A stretch of DNA of 64,000 nucleotides. Origin: Rhynchopus euleeides (Eukaryota > Euglenozoa > Diplonemea > Diplonemida > Diplonemidae). Of this stretch, positions 41,187 through 52,869 are shown one piece after another. The notes beneath the pieces were generated by a model. It was not told the DNA's origin, searched no databases, and was given only the letters and a program-made list of their open reading frames with translations. Both the position numbers and the translations under genes were made by a program. The stretch spans positions 1,674,001 through 1,738,000 of the forward strand of contig OY723240.1 in assembly GCA_963210315.1 (NCBI GenBank). The letters run 5' to 3'. Positions within the stretch are counted from its first letter, which is position 1. Each line of letters opens with the position of its first letter.

Positions 41187-44100
41187 ATGCTCGGGGAATG
41201 GCTCCGCGACGTGATGGTCCCCGGGGCGTCTGAGGATGCCTCCGGCAAGGTGCGGGTGCCGGACAACATGGACCCCTTTGCCCGCGTTGCCGCCAAGATC
41301 GTGGCGGCGGAGGAGATGTCCCGCCTGGAGGTGGGCAACCAGGAGCGCGAGGCCATGCGCAGCCTAGCCGCCGACCCCGAATGGGCAGCGCTGTGCCTCG
41401 ACACCATCGTGCAGCACTCCGAAGGCTCTGCACGGCTGGGCCTCGCATACGCAGAGCTGGAGGCACGCGTTGCCCTGCAGACCCTGTCGCAGTATCTGCC
41501 GCACCGCCACGCTGCAGTCGCTGCGGAGCGCGCGGCGTTTGTGCGGATCAAGGCTGCGGAGAACTTTGCGCCGTTTAAGGTGGTCAAGTATATCGACTTC
41601 CTCTGCAACCGCGAATCCGCCCTCAGGCAGAAGGGCTACGCAGCGGAGGACGCAGAGTTCGCCTCCATCCTCAAGGCGGCCAGCGAGGCTGCTGAGCGTG
41701 ACAGGCGGCGTTGGGCTGACTTCGAGATGGATGAGACAGACGCGCGTGCGGCGGTGAAAGCGCAGGAGTCGATGATGTTCGGCACGCTTGCCGATGCCGC
41801 GCACCATGCAGAGCGGAGCCTGCTGCTGCGCTCGGGCCTGCAGGGGGTGGAGGAGGAGGAGGCCGTGCTGCGGGCAGGCATTGCAGATGAGGCGTTTGCG
41901 CAGCTGGAGGCATCTGCATTCAAATGCCACGCGGCAGCCATCCTGCTGGCTGCGACCAAAGCCATGGGCACGGTGCGCAAGGAGGAGACGCTGGCGTACA
42001 CCACGCTGATCGCAACCTTCAGCGACAGCCGCGACCGCATCGCCGTCGAGGCGATGGAGGCTGAGGAGCGGGGCAAGCGCGAGGCGGGCCTGGTGCTTAT
42101 GTCAGAGGAGCGTGCGCGGGAGACGCTGGTGACGCAGGAGTCGCTGGAGGCGGAGGACATCACGTCGCTGGGGAGCCTCCTGCTCACAGCGTGTGAGGAG
42201 GAGGCGCAGGCAGCACGCAACCAGCAGCTGATGCATCTCGCGAGGTATGCATCGAGGGAAGGGGTGATCACGTCAAGAGTAGGTGCTCAGCGAGCTGTTA
42301 CCGCGACAGGAAGAATCACGCGTGTGCGCTCAACAAAGAGTGGTCTGGAACTGTTTTCCCACAGTTGCTGGACAGGGTGTCTACAATAAGCGAAAGGAGT
42401 ACGGTTTTTGAAAAGCAACTAGATTTCGCACTAGAACTCGTGGCAGCGTTCGGTATCTGCACACATGCACTAGCAGGCACCGTTCCTACAAACAAAGAAC
42501 CCAGCTCCAAGTCTTTTTTCCACTCATGATGTCTCGTGCTGCCCGCTATCGGAACTTTTGTGCAACGCAAGTAATGTAGTTCCAAGTCTTCAGGCGAACG
42601 TCTGGTGTGTGTGTGTGCATCGGTTGGACTGCCAGGCAGCCCAGGATGCCAGAGCCATAGTTGCCGAAGGGGTGCATTCTCTGAGATGTCCCTCCATCAT
42701 GTGAAGTGAAGTTGTTTGTTGCTCCCACAGACACATCGCACATCACACCGCCCAACTCACCTGCAGGGAATGCCGCGAGCTTGAGCGCGTCGAGTCCAAT
42801 GTGCGGGCCACTGTCCACAAGGACGAGGAGCTGGGGTGGAATGTGGTGGAAGAGGCTGAGTATGTCGGCAGGTCGGAGGCGCTGATCGACGAGCGGCGGC
42901 GTATGGTGCGCGTCGATAAGGCAACACGTGTCTGCACCATCAGCGAGTCGCGCCAGCGCAGCAGAATACAGGATGACGAGGCGTCGTCTTTTGCGCAGAT
43001 GCAGGGTGCGCTGCACCGCTTCCTCGACACCTACACCGGGTGGCGAGAACACATGGATGACGAGCTCGTCTGCCTGCAGGACACCGAGAGTGATGCGCGC
43101 ATAGACATCGCAGGTGAAGCGGATGTTTGCCTTGCCCTGCTGCGGCTCGACCTGTCGGAGGGTGTTGCACGTGATGTGTACACTTCATCCCACTGGACTG
43201 CGTTCGGCGTGTATGTCGACATCATGCAGATGCAGGAGGAGGTATGCATAGCGCAGCAGTTGCCCTGCTGTGGTACTCGTCCTGATTAGGGCGATCTGCA
43301 GCAGTGATCAATAGAGGGTACTCCGTTGGGTCTAGTATATACCGTCTGAACAGCGAAAATGCCCTGTCCCGTCGTGCAGACGCGTTCCAGTTGGTGTGAG
43401 AATGGCCTCACCACCCAGAGCAAGGCACAAGATAGATCCCTCACGTGTGGTACCGCTTCACACCAGGCGTTTTGAATGACAGTTGCAAAATGATTGGCTG
43501 GTGTCACATTTTGGTTAAAACGAGATCCATTCACCTGGTCTCCAGGCCTTGTACTCTGACGGGGAACACATCCGCGGCATCGGCAACGCCAACTGGCAGC
43601 CCCCACCGTTGGCTGGCCTTTGTGTCTCCTGGGGAAAAAGGCAGGAGGCAGCAGTGTGCTGCGCATGTGTGCAGCATCCACACCACACATCCACCTCCTC
43701 TTTATTGCGTTGTTGCACGTCACGCCACCTCTCTTGGCCCCTAGTGGCTGTGGTCCTGCTCCACCCCACCCTGTGACAGACACATCGACAGCAGCTTGTG
43801 TCGTACGATTGGGAGTGTGCTGTAACAGCACTAACGGTATGGCCGCGTGATTCTCACCACAACATCACTCCTGTCGTGCCAATCAATAAGAGCGGAATCA
43901 GCGTGTTTAGGCAACAGCAGGCAACTCCCCATGGCAGGGCTGCGGGAGGGTTGCTTTTTTGTTTTGCCCCTGCTTTGTCGCACAACTCTAACCTTCACTC
44001 CGTGCTGTGTTGCTGTGGTGTTATTTTGCAAGAAGAACGCCGAATCACACAGCAAAATATTTCCGGGAGCGAAAACCCCAGTGATACCGCTGCCATGCCA

Positions 44101-45104
44101 TTTCGTTGAATACTTCTCGAGTCTCTGTTTAGTGCCGGAAGACAAGAGGGGAGAGGTTGAATAGGGTTCGGGATCCCAGAGAGCGAGAGAGTTGTTAGTT
44201 TGCTTCTTGAAGGCTTCCCACACTCCCGATCACACCACACCCCACACAGTCACGGCGATGCGAGCTTGACGTGCGTGCCGTGGGCGAGCAGCTTGTGAAC
44301 ACAGTCAGCAACGAAACCGACCAGCGCCAGCGCTGCTCCGAGGAGGAGGCGATATTCCGCGCCAGCCTCAACTACCGCCTACACTGCGCACCCGACGAGG
44401 CCCACCGTGCGCCCTCCTCCTCCGCACCCCCCCTGCAGCCGCCCCCAGCCCTGGACACGCTCGACGCATCCGGCACCCTTGAGGCCGGGGGCGGGTGGGG
44501 CGAGGCGGGCGGCGACCTCCCTTCGACACCACACAGCTGCCAGGATTCCCCTTTGGCCGCCACGACAAACCCTGCCCAGCCCCGCAGCGCCTCCGCACAG
44601 GGCGCACCCTCGCCAGTGTGGACGCAGGACGAGGCGTTCCAACTGCAGGTGCTGATCGACACGTCAGGCGGCAGCGGGATGACCTTCGAGGTGGGCGAGC
44701 ACGCCACAGTGGAGACTGCAACCGACCTGCTTGCAAAGCGCTGCCGCAGCAGCTCCTCGGGGTGGGCCGAAGACAAGGCACGCTGCGCGGGGCAGACGGG
44801 CCTCGTGTGCCAGGTGAACTACGACAGCGCCTTGCTCCTTTTCTCCGACGGGCGTCAGCAGTGGCTGCCCCAGCAGGCGCTGTGCATGCCCAACCAATCC
44901 GCCCTGCTCAGCGCCCCTCAGGAGCTCCCCGGCAGCGCTGCTGTGGAGATCAGCAGATCCCTGTTCCGGACATACCTCAACACTGTGCTGCCCGGTGGGG
45001 ACCATGCGGATCTGACGAACATCTTCACATACGTCCTGCTCCCTCTAGGGATGCTCTGTTCCGCTCTGTTTCTCATGTTCTACCGCTATCAGTCCGCGAT
45101 CTAG
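41187..45104 (+). CDS. Three-exon helical protein with C-terminal transmembrane anchor
   Basis: Proposed exons are 41187-42244, 42767-43241 and 44250-45104, giving 795 residues. Donors are AG/GTATGC and GAG/GTATGC; acceptors are CTGCAG/GGAATG and CACACAG/TCACGG. The reading frame is kept across both joints (phases 2 and 0). Residues 1-510 are highly charged and helical (Glu/Ala/Arg-rich), probably coiled-coil or spectrin-like. Then comes a Pro/Ser linker. A small compact domain follows (QLQVLIDTSGGSGMTFEVGE to ALCMPNQ), perhaps ubiquitin-like, though I am not sure. One transmembrane helix (FTYVLLPLGMLCSALFLMFY) lies 25 residues from the end, so it may be tail-anchored. I do not recognise the family. 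Confidence 0.7.
42245..42766 (+). other. Intron 1 of the helical membrane protein gene, with an introner-like repeat
   Basis: 522-bp GT-AG intron (GTATGC...CTGCAG). It contains, in inverse orientation at about 42415-42525, a sequence about 80% identical to 49930-50040. Its end (AAAAAAGACTTGGAGCTGGG on the minus strand) also matches 49005-49045. Those two copies lie in the intron of the next gene. Confidence 0.7.
43242..44249 (+). other. Intron 2 of the helical membrane protein gene
   Basis: 1008-bp GT-AG intron. The donor GTATGCAT repeats the first eight bases of intron 1. The acceptor is preceded by CACACCACACCCCACACAG, a C/A-rich rather than a classic T-rich tract. No gene recognised inside. 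Confidence 0.65.
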
Positions 45105-46697
45105 GAGGCGTGCTGATGTGGAGCGTTAGCATATATCGGCATGCCTGCTCCCACTTTCTTTGTCCCTTTTATGAGTTGCCTAGGGGTGCCTCGGGAGAAT
45201 GGCCTCCCCCCCGCATCGGCGAGGGGGGTGACATTCTCTACCCTGACGAGCTTTGCACGAAGTGTCGAAGGGAACCATACGACTGAAGCTTTAGGTTCGG
45301 ATTTCGCAACCTCTCACACTTTTCACAGCAGGGCCCCCCCTCCCCTTCCCCCCTCCCCAAACAACACAGCCTTGAGACACGAGTGTGCCGCTCGCCAAAA
45401 CAAAGCAACATAACCACCAACCCGGTGAATCCACCTGAAAAGTAACCAGCCATCTGTTTTAACACCACGGCTGGACAGAGGCGTGCATCCTAACCAGAAA
45501 AGCGAAGGTAATGTAATATGCTTATCTGTGCAGTAGGCTCTTCCTCCATCCACCACGCCGCCACCCTGACGACCCTTTTTTTTTGGAGAAAGGGCATTTC
45601 TGTTTTGCTGGAGCTGCTCGGGGTGGGGGGTGGGGGGGTGGGGGGTGAGGTGAAGGGGAGGGGAGGGGGGGTAGCGTGAAATAGCGGGGGCGGGTTAAGC
45701 TTTTGCCTCCAGGCTGCCCGGTTTAAGGAATTGCGGTCTTTGCGGGGAGGGGAGGGGGGGGGGGGGCCCTCGCTACCAGTCACAGCCAGTCACAGCTCGC
45801 CAGTCAGTGAGGGGAAGTGGCTCGCTTTTTCCCACTCAGTCACTCCTGGTAGCGAGGGCCCCCTGCGAAAGACACATCTCCGGGGGGGGCAATGTGGTGT
45901 CGGAGTGCTAGGCAATGCTGCAGCACGACGTTGCCAAAATGAGAAGTGAACTCCCCAGCCCCTCCGCAGTTGGCCAGGGGAGGGGGGTGGTGTGGGCGGT
46001 GTGGAATGCATGCGATGGCAGTGCCATTCTCTACACACACTACGCACACCCGGGAATTATCCTCAGAGTCTGGGTGCCTCGAATAGTCCGAATCTAGTTG
46101 GGGCACCCCGCGTCGTGCAATGTGATGCCATCACCTTTCTTCTTCGCGGTGACCAACTGGCTGGCCTCCCATCAGACCGAGCGACCCCTCCCCTCCCCCC
46201 CCTCTTTGCGAAAAGACAAATCTTGGGAGAGGGCGCTGGGTGACTTGCCTTTACCTTCGACTCAGAGTCGACGATAATTAGCCTCCCTGTTTTCGGGAGC
46301 AGCCAAGTCGACGAGTCGATCTTCAACTCGCCGCCGAAAGTCCGAACGCTGTGCAGCTACAGGCTTCAGACATCGGGGCACCTGACTGTGCTCGCGCATA
46401 GTCTTTTGTTTCCCCAAAAACCCCCCCCCCCCCCCACCACAGCCACCCACCACACCCACACCCCAACTCGGCAGAGGCGCAACGCACTTCGTGCCACTCC
46501 CCTCCCCATCCACATGGCCCCGTCATCGCGGCGGTAGCAGCAAGGGCCCCACCCCACCCCACCTCACACCATCTGCTTATCTTGCTTGTAAAGGGCGGTG
46601 CGGGCACGGGGCGCCGCCCCTCCCCCCCTTCCCCTCCCCTACGACCCATTCTTGTGCCCTCTTCTGCTTCTATTTCACTACCCCCCCCTCCCCTGCG
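45105..46697. other. Intergenic, G-run rich, with a 17-bp inverted repeat
   Basis: Long G and C runs (45600-45780, 46415-46435, 46620-46695) have G-quadruplex potential. A perfect inverted repeat, GGGGCCCTCGCTACCAG (45763-45779) and its complement (45846-45862), encloses CAGTCACAGCCAGTCACAG-type repeats. No gene recognised. Confidence 0.6.
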
Positions 46698-49600
46698 ATG
46701 CACCGCGCCCGGCAGCAGCCCGGAGGCAGCACTGCCACGCCTGCTGCTGCCCTTCTCCTCTCCGTGCTGTGGTGTGCGCCATGCGGTGTCTCTGGGAGCA
46801 ACTGGACATGCGTCTGGCAGACGCCTTACAACACATACTACTCTGTCCCTCAGACGACGAAGGACCGTGCAGAGCCTGCTGTGTTCGACCCGATTGACAT
46901 CAGCGTGACCGAGCCGAGCGGTGTTCTGCTGGAGGGCATACGATACGCCCAGACAGACATGGGATGCGCCGAGGGTGTGTCCGCCTGCGATGACCCCGTG
47001 TGGTGCAACAGCTTTGCGGTCTCCGCCGCGACAGCCGTCCCGCCTGGCTGCACCGCCCGCTGCACCGACACCCCCTCCTGCAGCCGCGCAACCTACAGCG
47101 AGGGAGGGGGATGCCAGCTGCTGTCGAGCTGTGCGGTGCCCGCCCCGGACATCACACCCCTCCACACCTCGCAGCCTAACGAAACCGCACCGCAGTTCAC
47201 CGCCTCCAAGCTGCCCGAATCCATCGCGGGACGCTACGGCCTCCAGAGGGTGTGGTCGACACACGGCGCAGACGGCTCCCCCCAGGAGTACATCCCCCTC
47301 CCGGACCTCTGCCACCCCAGCGACGCTGGCGCCGCACCCGGCTTCCAGGTGGATGTGCTGGGTGTGTCCACCCCGGAGGGGTGTGCAGCGCGGTGCGCCG
47401 AACACCCCCTGTTCTGCAGGTATTTTGCCTTCACAGAGAGGGTCGCCTTTCAGGAGCTGCCGACCCTCACCCCGACCCTCACCGAGTCGGGGACTGTCGG
47501 GAATGTGTCGGGAACCCCGACGCTGCCGGTGACCCCCACCGTGACGCTGTCGCCCGACCCCAACGCCACGGCGTGGGACAACTCCACATCACCCGGGGAG
47601 GGGACCCCGGATAGGCCAGAGGCGGAGCCGCGCCGCTTCGCGGCACTCCCGACCCTCCGCAGCTGCTCGCTGCATGCGGCGTGCGACAGGAGGGGCACCG
47701 AGCTCACCCCGACACCTCCACCGCCACCCCCACCGCCACCTCTCACCTTTGGCGGTGCAGCCCCCAGCCAGCCGGAGGGATCCGCTTCTCCGGAGCCCTT
47801 CCTGTCTGAGGGGTTCGGTGCCCTATATGAGTCGCGCCGCAACGGGTTGCGGTACTACCAAATCAACGAGGCGGCGTACGGCGGGAGCGTCAGGTGGGAG
47901 GATGCTGGGGTTCTCTGCGAGAGGCAAGGGCTGCGCCTCTGCAGCGGGGCAGAGGTTTGTTACGCCTTCCTCCACGGTGCGGCGTATTATGCGGATAGCG
48001 TGCTGGGGAGGGTCGAGGGGCACACCCACACCCCGCCCCCGGAGGGGGCGCCGTATACCAAGGCGGGGCAGTTTGAGGATCTGCTTGTGGATGTCGCGCG
48101 CGGCGGGGGCGGCGGGGGGGACCGCTGGGTTCCCGTGTCAGACTCTGCCCACGAGTTTGTGAGGTTTGAAGGTCTGGACGGGTCGGTGGGGCCGCGGTGC
48201 CGCTCCCGCGTGACGCCGCTGTTTGGGGTGTCGGGTGGGTCGGCTAGGCTCCCCCCATTCTCGCAGTTCAGCAGCAGCGAGAGGCACAGCGATGTGGTGT
48301 GCTGCGGGAAGCCCCCGGAGACGACATGCGCCGTGCCAGGAGGTGTGGATGTGGTGGCCTTTGCGGAGGAGGATGGCCAGGGGGTGTCGGTGGTTCCGGA
48401 CATCCCGACAGCGTCGGAGTGCGAGGCGCTGTGCAAAGAGAATGCGACCCGCAGCAACCTCGGGTTTGTCGGCGCAGACAGCGGCGGAGGAGAGGGAGGT
48501 GCTGCGGCGTGCGGGGTGTACCACCACAGCAGCAGCACAGGGGTGTGCACGCTGCTGCACACAGCGTCTCCTGCACAGGCTGTCTACGTTCCCCCAGCCC
48601 TGCCCTTCACCGCCCTGCCAATGGAGGTTGTGGGTGTGCCGTTCTGCGACGTCACTGCCTCCTGGTCCTGCAGCTTCTCGCGTGGGGTGGAGCTGCCGAA
48701 TGTCACCGATCCCCTGAAGGAGATCGACTACTTCGTGGTGCTGCTGCGGAAGTTTGAGGAGAAGGACGGGCAGCTGAATCCGTTCGACGCGTTTATCGCG
48801 GCCCTCCGGCAGTTCCTCGCGACGGAGACATCGTCGCCTGGGAGCTTCGACGTGCGTGAGGATGAAGAGGATGAAGAGGCACGCACCATCAAGATCGACT
48901 TCAGTATCACAGGTATGTGGGAGAGGGGCGGTGGGTGGGTGGGTGGGGTGTTTGTAGTGGGGAGAATGTACTGAAGTATGACGTTCGGTGTGCCTCGGGA
49001 CGACATGGGGAAAAAGACTTGGAGTTGTGTTCTTTGTTTGTACGGATGGCAGGAGTGTCATCGCATGCCGCTCCTGCTGGCCGGCGTGCTGTCCGCAGCC
49101 GCGCGTCCAACTCCGACCGGAACTGGCGGGTCTGCTCCTCCTGGCGGCCTGCTCCCGGAACAGCCGTGCCTGCCCTTCCAGCGCCCGCTGCATCTCCTCT
49201 GTGTCGTCTTCACGACTCAGGTGGCACATTCCGTTTGGTGAACGGACATTTCTACCAACCGCGAGTATTCCCATCCGGGGCAGGGAGGGGTAGACGGTGT
49301 CGGCGCCAGCGTGAGGTTCAACCTCGGAGACGTAATTCGGAGATCAGGTGCGTCCACATGCTCTCCAGCTTGCTAGGCCGGTCGGGAATGGGAACCACGT
49401 AAACACCTAGTCGGGTAGCTCTTCCGAAGGCCACTGCACTCCAGTCCGGCATGGCTGTGTAGGGGCTTTGGGAACCCTAGGCAGTCCCGTACCCTTGAGG
49501 GGCGAGCGACTACAGGAGCGGCCCTTGTCCTTGGGGGACAGCAGGCATGGCGGGACCCCCTCCCGAGGGGCATGCACAGGGTACATCTGGCCCTGTGGGA

Positions 49601-52600
49601 CCGGAAGTGTCGCAGGGCCCTGCCCTTGAGGGGCGCACAGGGAGTGCGCTTGCCCTGTCGGTGTCACCGAGGGCTGGACGATCCCCTGGGACAGCCTGTG
49701 CCTGCCTCACCCGACTCTGTTCCACTCGGGGCAGATTGCCTGACCCCGTCACCCACACCAACTCCAACACTGATCCGACTCCACGCTCTTGCGCTCGATC
49801 GCACAGTTGGGGAGATACAGCCCGCCCGCGGCTCAGCGGGCCTACAGCCCTCGGGGAGCAGGCGCACTTTGTGTGTGAGACTTTACTCGCATCCACCGAG
49901 CTGAGCTGAGCTAAGCTGAGCTGCGACATATTCTTTTGAGTACGAGCCCAGTTTTTGTTTGTACGAACGGTGCCTGCTAGTGCATGTGTGCAGATACCGA
50001 ACGCTTCCACGAGTCTTTTCAGAGCGAAAAGCAAGCTGTTCTTGCAAAAAAAATGTTTGAGAGATGGTGTATGAGGGTGGCTTTGAACGGTTGAGGCCAC
50101 CTGGGTGTAGGTTGAGGGGTCTGAACATGTTCAGACGTGTGTGGCCCAGCAGCAGCGGTTCTGCTTTGATGCTGGTTTCCGTTTTCCTGTCGGGGTTGCC
50201 TGAGTTTCGTCCGCAGAATACCCCTCTTAGTGTCGGGTCAAGTCAATAATCCAGAAGAAAAAGCGTCACAGGATTGCCCCTTTGCCGCCACCGCACTGCA
50301 CCCGACATCACCCCACCCCACTTCAGCATCGGAGGAGCTCAAGCGTCGTGCAGCCACCCTCATCCGGTACCAGTCGCCTCCATTCCACCGGGTGCGTGTG
50401 CTCGGGCTGGACGTTTGGTATGGTGCTGCATGTGGCAATCCGACAGCCACCGGATTTTATTTTCCGGAACAAGCTTTGCTTGTCACAGAGGAAGAGTCAG
50501 CGAGGGGGGCATCAGAGGGTGACGCAAGAGTGGGAGGCGGGGGATCCTGCATCCCGACCAGCAAAACAATTCTCACCCCCTCACGCCAAACAATGCCATG
50601 CCAGAGCACACCCACACACCCACCTCCACATTACTAAACCCTAGAGAAGAGGTACTAGGGTCTTGTATAGGCAACCCTCCACCGCACACACCACACAGCT
50701 ACGTCGCAACCTACTGTGGGCTGATGAAATACGAATTCCCAGCAACCGACAAGCAGCCGATCTACCCTCTGCTGATCGGGCCCCCTCTGGTGGGCCTCGT
50801 CTTCATCGTGATGTGCATCGCGTGGAAGATCCGCCCCACCACCGCTGGGAAGGTGTCTGCCGTGTGGGTCCTCAACCGCATCCCGCGCACGGCGGACGGC
50901 GCCCCGAAGGCCGTCACCGCCGCCTCCCTCAACTTCGGCAAGGCGGGGCAGGAGCTGGGCGCCGACCCTGAGGCCGAGGCTGTAGGCCCGGCACAGCAGG
51001 ACCACGGTGCCACCATGCTCACTCTGACAGACGAGGCTGATGAGGACAGGCGCCCGAAGGGCGCACTGCGGCAGCAGCTGCGGCAGTCCGGGCGGAGCCA
51101 GCCGCGTGCATCACTCTCAGGGCTTCCGCCGCTGCACCCTCCTCCGAGCACCTCGCACACGGAGCAGCTGCGGGCAAGCGGGCCGCCGCAGATTGAGATC
51201 ACACCATCGCCGCTGACCAGCATGCCGTCCGGCAAGCCGGATGCGATGGGGATCCGCGACAAGCTGCCGCACTACGACAGGCAGGTGTCGGGGCTGACCA
51301 TCCCGGATGCCAGGCAGCGCGACACGCAAGATGGGGCGGGGAACAATTGCGCCACCGCCAGCACCGCCTCCCTCAACAGCGATGTGCACACGCTGGTGAT
51401 GAACGACAGCGAAGCGCCCGCGGCTGATGGGGAGGATCCCGACGGGCCCAGGGAGGGCGACCGCACCCCCGACCCTGCCAAGACGCTTTACGCTATCGCG
51501 CCTGTCTGCAACCCCCTGGGGTGTAAGGACCGTGCCAAAGCCTTCAAAGACTTCCGCCGGTGGATCGGGCGCACCCCTCATACCCAGCTGGTTGTTATAG
51601 AATGCATCTTCCCGGGGCAGGCGGCGTTCCTCAGCACGGAGGCGGATGCGCCGTTCGACGTGCAGGTCAGGGCGCAGCACCGCATGTGGATGCGGGAGAA
51701 CCTCATCAACATCGCCATCGAGAAGGCGCTACCCCCAAGCTGGCGCTACGCATGCTGGGTTGATGGATGCGCCCAGTTCAGCGACAAGACCTGGGCCAAG
51801 CAGGCGATATCCTCCCTCCGCAAAGCCCCTGTTGTGCAGCTCTATGAGGAAGCACACCGGTACACCTTTGCGCCTGAGGAGGGCATCGCTGTGCTGGAGA
51901 AGACGCGGAGCTTCGCCTCCATGACAGAGGCGTTCCTCGAGGAGACAGGCGGGTCGCGGCGAGGCGGGGGTGACTGCGACTTCGGGTGGGGCTTCACCCG
52001 CAAGGCCTATGAAATGCTGGCGGGCCTCCCGCAGTTCGGCATCGCGGGGATGAACGACAGGCACCTCGCTTTCGCGCTGATAGGCGAGGTGATGGAGTCG
52101 GTCCCGCCCGAGTCGCGCAGCAGCATCTCCGAGGGTTACACCACGCTGCTGCGCCAGCTGGAGGCGAGGGCACAGTCGCTGAAGGTGCATTTCGGTTTAG
52201 ATGCCCTGCCATTCCTCAGGGGGGTGACTGTGTCACATTATGTCGCCGGAAGCTATGCCGACCGGACTGATCAGTCGAGATTCGAGGCGTTGCGGAGTGA
52301 GTCCGTGCGGGGCCCGCTTCTGTTTGACCCCAGGGTGCATCTGAGCCGTGACAGCAATGCGGTCATCCTCCTGACGGACCGCTCGTTTGTAACGAAGCTG
52401 AAAAAGAGTTTCCAGCACTGCTTCCAGCCGGTGTCCCGCATCAAGCATGGCATCGCCGCTGGGTCCGCTGCGGCATCCACCACATCCAGTTCCGCCTCCG
52501 TGTCGAGCCGCAGGGAGAAGAAGGGCAAAGGCAAGGCGAGCAAAAAGGAGAGGCGCGATAAAAGCCCTTCCAGCCGCAAAGGGCGGAAAAAGGGTTCGGC

Positions 52601-52607
52601 GGACTGA
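46698..52607 (+). CDS. Type I membrane protein: Cys-rich ectodomain, one TM helix, cytosolic glycosyltransferase-like domain
   Basis: Exon 1 is 46698-48912 (signal peptide MHRARQQP...LLLSVLWCAPCGVSG, then about 700 residues). Exon 2 is 50671-52607; the joint G/GC keeps the frame, while an acceptor at 50698 would not, unless another exon lies between. The ectodomain has PAN/Apple-like Cys modules (about residues 205-340 and 545-640). It also has a lectin-like stretch (WEDAGVLCERQGLRLCSGAE) and Thr/Pro linkers. The TM helix is IYPLLIGPPLVGLVFIVMCI. The C-terminal part (from LYAIAPVCN) resembles a GT-A-like family: MRENLINIAIEKALPPSWRY, ACWVDGCAQF where WIDADxxF is usual, VVQLYEEA, GWGFTRKAYEML and IAGMNDRHLAFAL. 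The acidic DxD is lost, so it may be a pseudo-enzyme. A Lys/Ser-rich tail ends it. Confidence 0.65.
48913..50670 (+). other. Intron (or intron-exon-intron) with two introner-like repeat copies
   Basis: Donor CACAG/GTATGTG at 48913; the best in-frame acceptor is TTGTATAG/GCAACC at 50670. Copies of a dispersed repeat lie at about 49005-49045 (5' part only) and 49930-50040, in the same orientation. Further notable features are GAGCTGAGCTGAGCTAAGCTGAGCTG at about 49903-49928 and GGGAC/CCCTG-type repeats near 49540-49700. A small middle exon cannot be excluded. Confidence 0.55.
49925..50045 (+). repeat. Introner-like dispersed repeat (further copies at 42415-42525 inverse and 49005-49045 partial)
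   Basis: The shared core is ACGGTGCCTGCTAGTGCATG followed by TGTGCAGATACCGAACGCT and CCACGAGT. The three copies in this window all lie inside introns of two neighbouring genes, in both orientations. Confidence 0.7.
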
Positions 52608-52811
52608 AGGGGGGGGGGATAGGAGTGGGAGGTGTGGGTGATCGCATTAAAAGGGCAGGGCTTTGCTTGGGTGCGCTCTACACTGTACGCTGCTGGGGGT
52701 GGGGGAGAGCGGGGGGGTAATGAGGAGACACGTCAAGGGTCTGATGTATCCAGAGGCTGGCAGGACGAGGCTTTCCAACAATATTCACATATAGCTGTGT
52801 GTGTGTGTGTG
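52608..52811. other. 3' flank of the membrane protein gene, ending in a (TG)n run
   Basis: G-rich sequence, then unique sequence to a (TG)n run at 52795-52811. A longer (TG)n lies at about 62284-62304, at the other end of the minus-strand LINE, suggesting that the element inserted into a TG microsatellite. Confidence 0.5.
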
Positions 52812-52869
52812 GTGACCACGTTTTGTGTGGGGAGATCCTGCGCGGATCATTGCCCACCCCCGCCCACTT

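Noticed and set aside
50699..50720. Splice acceptor at CACACAG/CTACG for the second exon of the membrane protein
   Set aside because: Joining it to the donor at 48912 puts the downstream sequence out of frame and hits a stop within ten codons; the acceptor at 50670 keeps the frame. It would be valid only with an additional middle exon.
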